Positions 1 to 7,620 of a DNA stretch of 64,000 nucleotides are shown here, piece after piece; the first letter of the stretch is position 1; each line of letters begins with the position of its first letter. Location of the stretch: assembly GCF_014204985.1 (NCBI RefSeq), contig NZ_JACHMP010000001.1:7688001-7752000 (forward strand), in the 5' to 3' direction. The notes beneath the pieces were generated by a model that worked only from the letters and a program-made list of their open reading frames with translations, was not told the DNA's origin and searched no databases. The position numbers and the translations under genes were made by a program. Origin of the DNA: Streptosporangium becharense (GTDB lineage: Bacteria; Actinomycetota; Actinomycetes; Streptosporangiales; Streptosporangiaceae).

Positions 1-1
1 G

Positions 2-346
2 GCGCCCTTCACCCCGTCCGAGCCGTGGGAGTTGCGGTACGGCCTGCTGGAGCGGGCCGCGGAGAACCGGCTCAACGTCGTCGCCGCCGGACACGACGGG
101 CCGGAGGGCCTCGCCGGCGCCATCCTGGCCGCACCGCGGGACTTCACGCTCTGGACCGCCTGGGAAGGCCCGTTCACCGGCCGCATCAGCCACCCGGTCG
201 TCACCCCGGTCGGGAACGGCGACCGCGTGGTGCGCGCCGAGGTCCACCCGGCCCAGGCCGTCAACCGGCACGTCTCGCGCGGCACCGACCTGGTGGACGG
301 CAGGCCGTGGCGGCTCGCCGACGCGCTCGTGGAAGGAGAGGCATGA
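2..346 (+). CDS. Carbon-nitrogen hydrolase (nitrilase superfamily), C-terminal part
   Basis: Only the last 114 codons are inside the window; the reading frame is open from base 2. The segment AAENRLNVVAA, a following strand-rich stretch and the ending TDLVDGRPWRLADALVEGEA resemble the C-terminal third of nitrilase-superfamily amidases, where a DxxxDRRP-like segment is common. The Glu-Lys-Cys triad would lie upstream, so activity cannot be judged. Its stop overlaps the next start (ATGA), so it belongs to the operon that runs to 5566. Such enzymes hydrolyse amides, nitriles or ureido compounds, which fits a nitrogen-containing substrate. Family assignment is moderate because the diagnostic part is missing. 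Confidence 0.55.
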   Translation, partial: APFTPSEPWELRYGLLERAAENRLNVVAAGHDGPEGLAGAILAAPRDFTLWTAWEGPFTGRISHPVVTPVGNGDRVVRAEVHPAQAVNRHVSRGTDLVDGRPWRLADALVEGEA

Positions 347-1143
347 GGGAAACGCTCCGGCACGTCGAGCAGATGCTCGACGAGTCACCGGTGGTCGACG
401 TCACCGAGACGTTCGAGCGGTTCCGCGGCATGCTCGCAGCCCTCAAAGCCAAGATCGACGCGAGGTTCGAGCTGACCGCCGATCCCGGCTCGATCGGCGC
501 CTACGGGGCCCACCCCGGCGGGCCGGGCGGCCGGATCGACGCCTACTGCGGCCCGGAGATCGACTGGATGGTCCACTCCTGGCTGGGCGACCCGGCGGCG
601 GGCTTCGCCAACCTGCACCTCACCGTCTGGCTCGGCCCGCAGGTCGACGTGCCGCACCTGGGCGTCGCGCTGCTCCTGTGGCCCGAGGGGTGGTTCTACC
701 AGAACTACATCCCCCGGGTGAACCTGGCCGGGCACGGCGACTACTACGACCGCCACTACGCGCCGCTCGAGGCGGACTGGCTGCGCTTCAGGGAGGAGAA
801 CCCGGACTTCACCTGGTTCACCAGCCGGGCCGGGTTCATCCGCGCCGGCCTGTCGCCCAACGCCTACTGCTACTCCTTCCCCCGTACGCGGGGCAACGCC
901 GACGTGGTCGGCGAGCTGCTGCACGCGCGGGTCGACCACTGGCTGCGCCTGGTGGACGGGGCCGAACCCGTGCCGCGGGCCGGCAGGGCGGCGCTGGCCG
1001 CCACCGACCTGGCGATCCGCAGGAACATCGCCGAGCGCGACCCGGCCAACGCGCTGGGCGTGCGCTACTTCGGCCGGGAGCTGACCGACCGCCTGGTCCG
1101 CGCGCTGTGGGGCGGCGACCGCGTGCTGCCGAGGCCCGGGTGA
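343..1143 (+). CDS. Red chlorophyll catabolite reductase-like protein (FDBR superfamily), copy 1
   Basis: Protein of 266 residues with no signal peptide, starting at the ATG that overlaps the previous stop. The order of motifs follows plant red chlorophyll catabolite reductase as I recall it: IDWMVHSW (73-80), VPHLGVALLL (103-112), YIPRVNL (122-128), GDYYDRHY (132-139), FIRAGLSPNAY (165-175) and TDLAIRRN (221-228). The plant enzyme reduces an open-chain tetrapyrrole with ferredoxin electrons. Asp222 lies where the catalytic Asp of the plant protein is expected, while the position expected to hold its Glu appears to be Ala109. A paralogue lies at 2424-3167, on the far side of a Rieske oxygenase. 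Function is inferred from family resemblance only; another role in the ferredoxin-dependent bilin reductase fold is possible. Confidence 0.6.
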   Translation: MRETLRHVEQMLDESPVVDVTETFERFRGMLAALKAKIDARFELTADPGSIGAYGAHPGGPGGRIDAYCGPEIDWMVHSWLGDPAAGFANLHLTVWLGPQVDVPHLGVALLLWPEGWFYQNYIPRVNLAGHGDYYDRHYAPLEADWLRFREENPDFTWFTSRAGFIRAGLSPNAYCYSFPRTRGNADVVGELLHARVDHWLRLVDGAEPVPRAGRAALAATDLAIRRNIAERDPANALGVRYFGRELTDRLVRALWGGDRVLPRPG

Positions 1144-1306
1144 CCGGCCCGCCGCGGCGGGCGGCGAGGAGCGCGGGTGAGGCGCCGTCCGCCGCCGCCC
1201 GTCCGGAGGCCCGCCACCCGGCGGCCCCGGACGGCGACCGGCCGGCCGGCGTGTCCCGGCACGGAGGCGGGCCGTACCCGATGGTGCCGCTGTCGAGGAG
1301 GAGACC

Positions 1307-2449
1307 ATGCTCAAGAACTTCTGGTACGCGGTGGAGTTCGGCCACGCGGTCGGCCGCCGGCCCCGCAGGGTCACCTGCCTCGGACAGGACTTCGTGATCT
1401 GGCGGCGCCGCGACGGCCGGATCGCGTGCCTGTCCGACCTGTGCGTGCACCGGGGAGGCGCGCTGTCGATGGGCACGCTGGTCGGCGACGACTCCATCGC
1501 CTGCCCCTACCACGGCTGGGAGTACGACCCGGACGGCAGGTGCGTGAAGATCCCGGCCAACCCGCCGGGGCGGGGCATCCCCCGTAAGGCGCGGGTCGAC
1601 GCCTACCCGGTGGTCGAGAGGTACGGGATGGTGTGGGCCTTCCTCGGCGACCTGCCCGAGGACGAGCGGCCGCCGATCCCGCACATCCCCCAGCATGGGG
1701 ACCCGGCGTTCCGGGCGGTCCACTGGGAGACCACGGTCGAGGCCAACTACGAGCGCACGCTGGAGAACGTGATCGACGCGGCGCACACCCCGTTCGTGCA
1801 CGGCACCGCGTTCGGCAACCCGGACAGGCCGCAGATCCCCGACTTCGAGATCACCGGCGACGACTGGCACGCCGAGGCCGACATCCTGCTCAGCCCTCCG
1901 CCGCCGAAGGGCCTGTGGGGAGCGCTGGCCCGGCGCAGGCCCCGCGTGGAGTACGTCGTGGTCTCCAACGGCTGGTACCTGCCCAACATCGTCAAACTGC
2001 ACGTGCGGCTGCCCTTCGGCGACCTGGTCCTCTACGACCACAACATCCCGCTCGGGCAGAACCGCACCCTGGTGAAGATCGTCGGCTACCGCAACTTCTT
2101 CACCGGCAGGTGGGCGGACCGCAACGCGGTCAGACGCATCGAGACGATCTTCGAGCAGGACCGTCCCGTCGTCGAGAACCAGCGTCCCGAACTGCTGCCC
2201 TTCGACCTGTCGGCCGAGCTGCACATCCGCAGCGACGCCCTCCAGGTCGCCTACCGGCGCCGCCGGCGGCAGCTCATGGACCGGGGCTGGTGGGTCGGCG
2301 GCGACGACATCGTCACCGGTGACGTGCCGCGCCGTGAGGCCACCGTCATCGCCTCGCCCGCCCGCCGCGACAACCCCGACCTCGCCCGTGCCTGGGTCCA
2401 CAGATCCCGAGGGGAGAACTCCGTTGAGCCTGCCCGCAGCGCTGAGTGA
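1307..2449 (+). CDS. Rieske [2Fe-2S] mononuclear iron oxygenase, alpha subunit
   Basis: Protein of 380 residues. The Rieske cluster ligands are Cys46-x-His48 and Cys66-x2-His69 (LCVHRGG, CPYHGW). The mononuclear iron site has N154-x2-D157-x2-H160-x4-H165 (NVIDAAHTPFVH). The C-terminal EQDRPVVENQRPELLP segment is typical of the vanillate-demethylase/phthalate-oxygenase type; the CxxC tail of plant pheophorbide a oxygenase is absent. It needs an external reductase, and no ferredoxin or reductase gene lies nearby. The ATG has a strong AGGAGGAG ribosome site. It sits between two RCCR-like genes and overlaps the second by 26 bases, which implies coupled translation. The enzyme class is secure; the substrate is unknown. 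Confidence 0.9.
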   Translation: MLKNFWYAVEFGHAVGRRPRRVTCLGQDFVIWRRRDGRIACLSDLCVHRGGALSMGTLVGDDSIACPYHGWEYDPDGRCVKIPANPPGRGIPRKARVDAYPVVERYGMVWAFLGDLPEDERPPIPHIPQHGDPAFRAVHWETTVEANYERTLENVIDAAHTPFVHGTAFGNPDRPQIPDFEITGDDWHAEADILLSPPPPKGLWGALARRRPRVEYVVVSNGWYLPNIVKLHVRLPFGDLVLYDHNIPLGQNRTLVKIVGYRNFFTGRWADRNAVRRIETIFEQDRPVVENQRPELLPFDLSAELHIRSDALQVAYRRRRRQLMDRGWWVGGDDIVTGDVPRREATVIASPARRDNPDLARAWVHRSRGENSVEPARSAE

Positions 2450-3167
2450 ACGCGTCCTGGGCCGCCTGCTCACCGCCACCGGCCTGTCCTGTTCGGCGGA
2501 CGTCGAGCTGACCGCCCCGATGTCCCCCGCCTCCGTCGGCGCGCTCCGCGTCTTCCGTCCCGCCGTGGAGGGGCGGGACGACGCGCGGCGCGGCCCGGCG
2601 CGGGCGGACGACGGGCAAGTGGCGAAGGCGGTGACGGTCAGCCTGGCGGTCCCCGCGATCGGGCTGGACAGCCACATGATCTTCGTGTTCACCCGGCCGG
2701 AGTCGGCGGTCCCCCACTTCACGCTGGACGCGGTCGCCTCGGCCGGGTACCACGCGATGCACCTGGACCTGATCCCCCGGGTGGAACTGGCCACCCACCT
2801 GGCCTACCTGGACGCCGTCCACCTGCCCCTCACCCCCCTGCTGGAGGCGGCCTGGGAGATCGACGGCGTCTCCCCCGCGGCGGTCGGCCCCCGCCAGCGG
2901 GCGATGATGTCCCCGTGGATGCTGGTCTGCCGGGCGACCGAGGACGCCTTCGACAAGCTCGGACCGACCGTCGACGCCTACCTCGACCACTGGCTGACCC
3001 TCCTTGACCGGGGCGTCCCCGCCACCGCCGACACCGACCTGGCCGCCCGCGACGCCGTCAACCGCGCCAACCTGTTCAGCCCCGACGTGGACCCGGTCTG
3101 GCACCGGATCACCGGCCTGCTCGGCGCCGGCCAGACCGACCGGATCCGCCGGGAACTGCTGTCATGA
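2424..3167 (+). CDS. Red chlorophyll catabolite reductase-like protein, copy 2
   Basis: A 247-residue protein read from TTG 2424, chosen because GAGGGGAG lies 8 bases upstream and an upstream start would extend far into the oxygenase gene. It shares with the protein at 343-1143 the segments DLIPRVEL (115-122; YIPRVNL in copy 1), a following aromatic/acidic helix, and DTDLAARDAVNR (203-214; ATDLAIRRNIAE in copy 1), placing an Asp (205) at the same site. Homology to copy 1 is clear at motif level but overall divergence is high, suggesting two subunits or successive reductases. It probably has the FDBR/RCCR fold. Cofactor and substrate are unknown. Confidence 0.55.
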   Translation: MSLPAALSERVLGRLLTATGLSCSADVELTAPMSPASVGALRVFRPAVEGRDDARRGPARADDGQVAKAVTVSLAVPAIGLDSHMIFVFTRPESAVPHFTLDAVASAGYHAMHLDLIPRVELATHLAYLDAVHLPLTPLLEAAWEIDGVSPAAVGPRQRAMMSPWMLVCRATEDAFDKLGPTVDAYLDHWLTLLDRGVPATADTDLAARDAVNRANLFSPDVDPVWHRITGLLGAGQTDRIRRELLS

Positions 3168-3207
3168 CCCCCTTCGGCAAACGCCGGATGACCTCGTGAG
3201 GTACCCC

Positions 3208-3822
3208 GTGGCGCTGGCCGTCGAGGACTTCGTCCCCGTGCTGCTGACCCTGGCGGGTGTGTGCCTGCTCAGCCGGTACACCGGGGCCCGGCACCGGCCC
3301 GGCGTACTCCTCGCGGCGGCCCTCATCGGGGCGGGCGGGCTGGCCAAGGCCGTCTGGAAGCTCATCGTCGCGCTCGGCGGCCCGGACCTGCCCTGGCTGG
3401 AGCTGATGCTGTTCCCGCTGCTCACCGCCGGGTTCGGGCTGCTGGCGCGGGTCCTGACCGCCCGCCCCGACGGTTCGGCGCCCGGCTGGATCCCGCCGCT
3501 GGTCATCGGCCTGTCGGCGCTGTGCGCGGGCGGTGCCGTGCTGGCCGGGAGCACGTCGCCGCTGCTGGTCAGCACCACGGTCTTCGCGACCCTCTGCGGC
3601 GTCCACCTGATCATGGCCGCCCGGCGGCGCGGCGACGTCACCGCCGCCGCGCTCTTCGGCGTTCAGCTGCTCGGCTTCTTCGTCCTCAGCCCGCTCGCCG
3701 CCCGCCCCGACCAGACGATCGCCCTGCAGTGGGTCGAGCAACTGTCCAACACCGCCGCCCAGGGGGCGTTCGCCGTCGCCGCGTTCCGGCTGGGCCGTAC
3801 CCGGCAGGAGGTCTCCCCGTGA
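3208..3822 (+). CDS. Polytopic membrane protein of unknown function
   Basis: A 204-residue hydrophobic protein with about six predicted membrane segments alternating with short Arg-rich or Pro-rich loops. I chose GTG 3208 because GAGG sits 7 bases upstream; GTG 3196 in the same frame is the alternative. No transporter motif is recognisable. Its stop overlaps the start of the racemase-fold gene by four bases (GTGA), so it is translated with the catabolic genes and may be a membrane partner, for example in uptake of the substrate or in electron supply to the oxygenase. Both roles are guesses from position. Confidence 0.7.
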   Translation: MALAVEDFVPVLLTLAGVCLLSRYTGARHRPGVLLAAALIGAGGLAKAVWKLIVALGGPDLPWLELMLFPLLTAGFGLLARVLTARPDGSAPGWIPPLVIGLSALCAGGAVLAGSTSPLLVSTTVFATLCGVHLIMAARRRGDVTAAALFGVQLLGFFVLSPLAARPDQTIALQWVEQLSNTAAQGAFAVAAFRLGRTRQEVSP

Positions 3823-4562
3823 CCGACGCGCTCGGCCGGCGCCGCAAGTTCGGCGTGATCGTCCCGTCCACGAACACGATCGTGGAGCCCGACTTCTACC
3901 GCATGACCGTCCCCGGGGTGACCGCGCACTTCGGCCGCATCCACATCCGCGACCAGGACATGGCCGGCGACGAGGGCATGGAACGGCTGCTCGGCCAGAT
4001 CCGCCGGGAGATCGGCGCCGCCTGCGAGCGGGTGCTGACCTGCGAGCCGGACTACATGGTCATGGGCATGTCCGCCGAGACCTTCTGGGGTGGCGTCGAG
4101 GGCAGCCGGCGGTTCGTCGAGCAGATCCACGCCATCACCGGGCTGCGGGTGGCCACCGGCGCGCAGGCGTGCGAGCGGGCCCTGCGCCTGTACGGCGCGC
4201 GCAGGATCGGCGTGGTGACCCCGTACCAGCCGGTGGGTGACGATAACGTGGTGCGGTTCTTCTCCGAGATCGGCTTCGAGGTCGTCGCGATCAGGGGCCT
4301 GAGGTGCCCGACGGCCGTCTCGATCGCGCATGTCACCGAGTCCGCGCTCCGGGAGGCGCTGGAGGAGGTCGACACGGCGGACGTGGACGCGATCGTGCAG
4401 TGCGGGACGAACCTGTCCATGGTCGCCCTGGCCGACGAGGCCGAACGCCGGCTCGGCAAACCGGTCATCGCCATCAACGCCGCCACCTGGTGGATGGCGC
4501 TGCGCGACAACGGCATCCGCGACAAGGTGGACGGCGCCGGCCGCCTCCTGCGCGAGCAGTAG
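3819..4562 (+). CDS. Asp/Glu racemase-superfamily enzyme, arylmalonate-decarboxylase or maleate-isomerase type
   Basis: A 247-residue protein starting at a GTG that overlaps the preceding stop, with GGCAGGAGG upstream. FGVIVPSTNTIVEPDF (11-26) and VQCGTNLSM (193-201, Cys195) are the hallmark segments of the maleate isomerase/arylmalonate decarboxylase branch. Family members that racemise or isomerise use two cysteines. Here the first site reads VMGMSAETFWGG (81-92) with no Cys, as in arylmalonate decarboxylase, which keeps only the C-terminal Cys. This favours a decarboxylase or an altered isomerase. Its place in the operon suggests it acts on a dicarboxylic fragment released after oxygenation; that is inference. 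Confidence 0.8.
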   Translation: MTDALGRRRKFGVIVPSTNTIVEPDFYRMTVPGVTAHFGRIHIRDQDMAGDEGMERLLGQIRREIGAACERVLTCEPDYMVMGMSAETFWGGVEGSRRFVEQIHAITGLRVATGAQACERALRLYGARRIGVVTPYQPVGDDNVVRFFSEIGFEVVAIRGLRCPTAVSIAHVTESALREALEEVDTADVDAIVQCGTNLSMVALADEAERRLGKPVIAINAATWWMALRDNGIRDKVDGAGRLLREQ

Positions 4563-4609
4563 CCCCGGATCGACACCCCACGCGGGAGACACGGAGGAGA
4601 CGAGCAGCC

Positions 4610-5566
4610 ATGGCCCCATCGACCGGATTCACCCGCCGGCTGTGTGCCGCGCTGGCCGCCGCGGCACTGGCCGCGGCGACCGTGACGGCACCCTCGACGG
4701 CTCTCGCCGGCGACGACCCGGTGTCCGCCGCGGTGTCGCCCGGCCTGGTCGGCCGCTACGAGACCCGGATCGGCGACGACCCGGCCACCGTCCACTACCC
4801 GGTGGGCCGCGGGGCCGTCCCGGTCGCCCTGCTGCTGCAGGGCGCCAACGTCCCTGCGGGAAGCTACGGCAGGTTCGCCGGGATCGTCGCCGGTTTCGGC
4901 TTCGCGGTGGCCGTCCCCGACCATCGGCGTGCCGTCGGCCCGGTCTCCGGGCTCTTCCCCGAGCAGGTCCAGGTCAACGCCGTCGCGGCGTGGGCCGAGG
5001 CGGAGAACTCCCGTGAGGGCTCCCCGATCGCCGGGCGGCTGGACGCCGGCCGGTTGGTGCTGCTCGGCCACTCCTTCGGCGCGGCCGCCGGGCTCTTCGC
5101 CGTCGGCAACACCTGCGCGGTCCCGTTCTGCTCCGGCCCCGTCTACCGCCGCCCCGCGTCCCTGCGGGCCGCGGTGTTCCACGGGGCCGGCACCGCGGCG
5201 CCCGGCGGCGGAACCGTCCCCATCGACAACACCGGGGTGCCGGTCGCCCTGATCCAGGGAGGCATGGACGGGGTCAACCCGCCCGCAGTGGCCCGGGCGA
5301 CCTACGACGGCCTCGGCTCGCCACCCAAGGCGTTCGTCACGGTGACCGGAGCCAACCACTTCGGCCTCACCGACACCCAGACCCCGCCCGGGGCCCTGCC
5401 CGACCCCTCGCCGCAGGCCCTGCCGCAGCAGGAGAGCATCGACGCGGCGGCCAGGTGGAGCGCGCTGTTCCTGCGCGCCTCCCTCGGCGACCCGCTGGCC
5501 GCGGCCTACGTCTACGGTTTCGGCGACGCCTCCGACGACGACGTCACGGTGGTCTCCCGGCGCTGA
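4610..5566 (+). CDS. Secreted alpha/beta hydrolase, chlorophyllase/dienelactone-hydrolase-like
   Basis: A 318-residue protein with a Sec-type signal peptide (RR at 9-10, hydrophobic 12-27, likely cleavage after ALA at 31-33). The hydrolase core shows the oxyanion-side segment LLLQGANV (74-81), the nucleophile motif GHSFGAA (Ser155), a probable Asp in QGGMDG and His in GANHFG. The arrangement, with the serine elbow after an N-terminal sheet and no lid, resembles the chlorophyllase/PET-hydrolase cluster. It begins 47 bases after the racemase-fold gene on the same strand with GGAGGA upstream, so it may be the last gene of the operon and could release an ester-bound side chain outside the cell. 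It could equally be an unrelated esterase. Confidence 0.75.
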   Translation: MAPSTGFTRRLCAALAAAALAAATVTAPSTALAGDDPVSAAVSPGLVGRYETRIGDDPATVHYPVGRGAVPVALLLQGANVPAGSYGRFAGIVAGFGFAVAVPDHRRAVGPVSGLFPEQVQVNAVAAWAEAENSREGSPIAGRLDAGRLVLLGHSFGAAAGLFAVGNTCAVPFCSGPVYRRPASLRAAVFHGAGTAAPGGGTVPIDNTGVPVALIQGGMDGVNPPAVARATYDGLGSPPKAFVTVTGANHFGLTDTQTPPGALPDPSPQALPQQESIDAAARWSALFLRASLGDPLAAAYVYGFGDASDDDVTVVSRR

Positions 5567-5587
5567 GCGCCGCGGCGGGAGACCACC
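5548..5587. terminator. Bidirectional hairpin terminator
   Basis: A perfect 12-base-pair stem (GGTGGTCTCCCG with CGGGAGACCACC) encloses the stop codon of the secreted hydrolase and lies just before the stop of the converging LuxR gene. There is no long U tract, as is usual in high-GC actinomycetes. Confidence 0.7.
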
Positions 5588-5594
5588 GCCGCTT

Positions 5595-6590
5595 CTACTG
5601 CTGTTTCGGCAACCACCCTTGCTGGACCGCCCGCATGCCGAACTCGAACCGGCTGCGTGCCCCCAGGCGGTCCATCAGTTCCGAGGCGAGACGCCGTGCG
5701 GTACGGGGTGAGACGCCGAGCCGTTTGGCGATCGCCTCATCGGTGAACCCCTGGGCCAGCAGGTGGATCACCGCGGCTTCCTGGGCGCTCAGGCCGCTCG
5801 CGTCGTGCATGACGGGCTCGCTGAGGGGCTGGGCTTTGGCCCAGACGGTCTCGAACAGTGCGCACAGGGCGGCCAGGGTGCCCTGCCCGGTGAGCAGGAC
5901 GGCGCTGGCGGCGGAGTCGTTGCTGTCGACGGGGATCAGGGCGGTCCTGCCGTCGAAAATGATCATTCGGGTGGGCAGCTCGGGGGCGGTGCGCACCTCA
6001 CCTCCGAGTTCGGCCAGCCAGGCCACGTACGCCAGCGTGGTCGAACTGTTGCGGATGCTGTTGAGATAGACGGCCCGCATCCGCACACCACGGGTGAGCA
6101 GGGCCTCGTCCTGGGGTTTGGAGGCTTCGATGGTCTCCGCCCGGTGGGCGCCCCCGGGCGCGAAAGTCAGGATCTCGGTGTCCAGTGCGCGGGCCAGGGA
6201 CGCGATCCGGTCGCGGATCGCGTCCAATCCGATCAGCCGCTCCACCTCGGGGTGGCGGACCGGAGAGGTGAGATCGGCGAATTCGGCGATCATTTGCGCG
6301 GCGGCGACCCGGGACGCCTCCAGGCGCTGCTGCTGGGCGGCCAGCTCCGCCTGCTGGCGTGCCATCAAGATCTCCATACCGATGTCTGGGGAGACCGCCC
6401 GCAGTTGTCTCTCATACTCGTAGGAGGGGCGTACCAGCGTCAGCTCACTCAGGGTGTCCAGGCTGCGCCGGACCTCTTCCTCGGTCAGGGCCAGATGGGC
6501 CGCCAGGGCCGTCACACCGTCGCGCGGACGGGTGAGCATGGCGCGGTAAACCGCCTCCGCGGTGGCGTCCAAGCCGAGTGAAGCGAGCAT
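5595..6590 (-). CDS. TrmB/LuxR-type transcriptional regulator
   Basis: A 331-residue regulator. The N-terminus (3-60) is a TrmB-like winged helix (LASLGLDATAEAVYRAML and ALTEEEVRRSL). The middle is an effector or phospholipase D-like region, and the C-terminus (about 265-325) is a LuxR DNA-binding domain (LSAQEAAVIHLLAQGFTDEA, SPRTARRLASELMDRLGA). This two-ended architecture is common in actinomycetes, where such genes often neighbour small secreted proteins. It faces away from the small genes at 6902 and 7379. The likely targets are the neighbouring genes; the signal is unknown. Confidence 0.85.
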   Translation of the reverse strand: MLASLGLDATAEAVYRAMLTRPRDGVTALAAHLALTEEEVRRSLDTLSELTLVRPSYEYERQLRAVSPDIGMEILMARQQAELAAQQQRLEASRVAAAQMIAEFADLTSPVRHPEVERLIGLDAIRDRIASLARALDTEILTFAPGGAHRAETIEASKPQDEALLTRGVRMRAVYLNSIRNSSTTLAYVAWLAELGGEVRTAPELPTRMIIFDGRTALIPVDSNDSAASAVLLTGQGTLAALCALFETVWAKAQPLSEPVMHDASGLSAQEAAVIHLLAQGFTDEAIAKRLGVSPRTARRLASELMDRLGARSRFEFGMRAVQQGWLPKQQ

Positions 6591-6901
6591 GAAGCAACTC
6601 TCTCCCTGAATTCACAGTGAAACAATCATGCCACTCGGGTGCGGGCCGGAATGCGATGGAATCGGCCGCCGTCGCTTCCCGACGGCACCGAGGGCCGGGA
6701 AGACCGTCAAACACCGTCGGGGCCGGTGACATCCGTTACCGCTTCCCGTTGATATGGCCGGCCATCATCGGGGAAGGTGTTCGCGGTCCCTTTCTGTCGC
6801 TTTCTGATTTCACACCGGCTGCGTGGCCGCTTTGGGTCACTGCCGTAAGTGTCCAGTCTTATACCGGCGACCGGATGCCGCCGACCGGAGATGGTTCGCT
6901 C
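6591..6901. other. Divergent intergenic region
   Basis: About 310 bases between the LuxR-type gene and the small gene at 6902, with lower GC than the flanks. It should carry the two divergent promoters. The plus-strand frame of the 6902 gene stays open back to 6617 but without coding character. No clear operator was found. Confidence 0.4.
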
Positions 6902-7207
6902 ATGTATCTCGTCCATGTCACGCTACGGGCGCCCACACCCGGCCACAGGCCGCCCCCCGGTCTGGCCGCCCTCATCAGGTCGCTGTCCGGCCCCGCCGAT
7001 CGGATCGAGCATGTCTGCTTCCATCCCGCCGCCTCCCCCGGCCCCGTGGTCGGCGTCTACCTGATCGCCGACTGTCTGCCGGCGGCGGAGGAAGGGGCGG
7101 TCGCATTGTGCCTGCGCGCGGTCAGCACCCTTCCGCAGATGCGCGGCTGGACCATGACACGGGCCGGAGTCCCGCTTCTCGCACCCCGGTACGGCCCGCC
7201 TGGTTAA
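6902..7207 (+). CDS. Small hypothetical protein
   Basis: A 101-residue protein beginning MYLVHVTLRAP, with the segments ADRIEHVCFHP and VVGVYLIADCLPAAEEGAV. It has an alternating strand-helix look (ferredoxin-like pattern) and no signal peptide. ATG 6902 is chosen because good coding sequence begins there and GGAG lies 11 bases upstream; the frame is open further upstream. It sits between a LuxR-type regulator and a short secreted peptide gene, an arrangement I associate with LuxR-linked small-protein loci in actinomycetes. Function unknown. Confidence 0.6.
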   Translation: MYLVHVTLRAPTPGHRPPPGLAALIRSLSGPADRIEHVCFHPAASPGPVVGVYLIADCLPAAEEGAVALCLRAVSTLPQMRGWTMTRAGVPLLAPRYGPPG

Positions 7208-7378
7208 AAAGGTCCATTGCCGTTTCAGTCCACCCGGAGAATCTTGTACCGGTGCCGGGTCGCGACGAAGCTGAATGCACCGGCAGGAAAGATCGATCCG
7301 CCGGTGGAGCCGGTCGCACCCGCGCTGAGGGGAGCAACCGGAAACGCCCGGCCCCCTTCCCCCGACAAGGAGTTCCTC

Positions 7379-7518
7379 ATGCTTCGCACCCGCCTGGCAA
7401 TGGCCGCCCTCGCCGCCCCCGCGTTCACCGCCCTGTCCCCCTCCTGGCCGCCGGCCCCGGCGACGGCACCGCCCACGCCGCCGGAAGCGTCCGCTCCGGC
7501 GGCACCGTCTGGGAGTGA
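7379..7518 (+). pseudogene. Short secreted peptide gene with a frameshift in a C run
   Basis: ATG 7379 has AAGGAG six bases upstream and encodes a signal-like start (MLRTRLAMAALAAPAF). After the five-C run at 7437-7441 this frame becomes Pro-rich noise ending at 7555. One extra C would instead read LLAAGPGDGTAHAAG and end GSVRSGGTVWE at TGA 7516-7518, a much more peptide-like tail, giving about 46 residues. The gene is therefore either broken by a one-base deletion or affected by a sequencing error. It is probably a secreted small peptide linked to the LuxR-type regulator; function unknown. Confidence 0.5.
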
Positions 7519-7620
7519 CCACCGCCTGCTGAGCGCCGGCCGAACTTCGGACTGATGAAAGGCCCCCATGCCCTCAACTCCAGCCGGATCCACGTTTCCA
7601 GACGATCGAGGAGTCGATGC

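Noticed and set aside
836..2794. Very long minus-strand open frame across the Rieske gene
   Set aside because: Antisense to a clear oxygenase with all metal ligands; the translation is Arg/Gly/Pro-rich noise typical of high-GC shadow frames.
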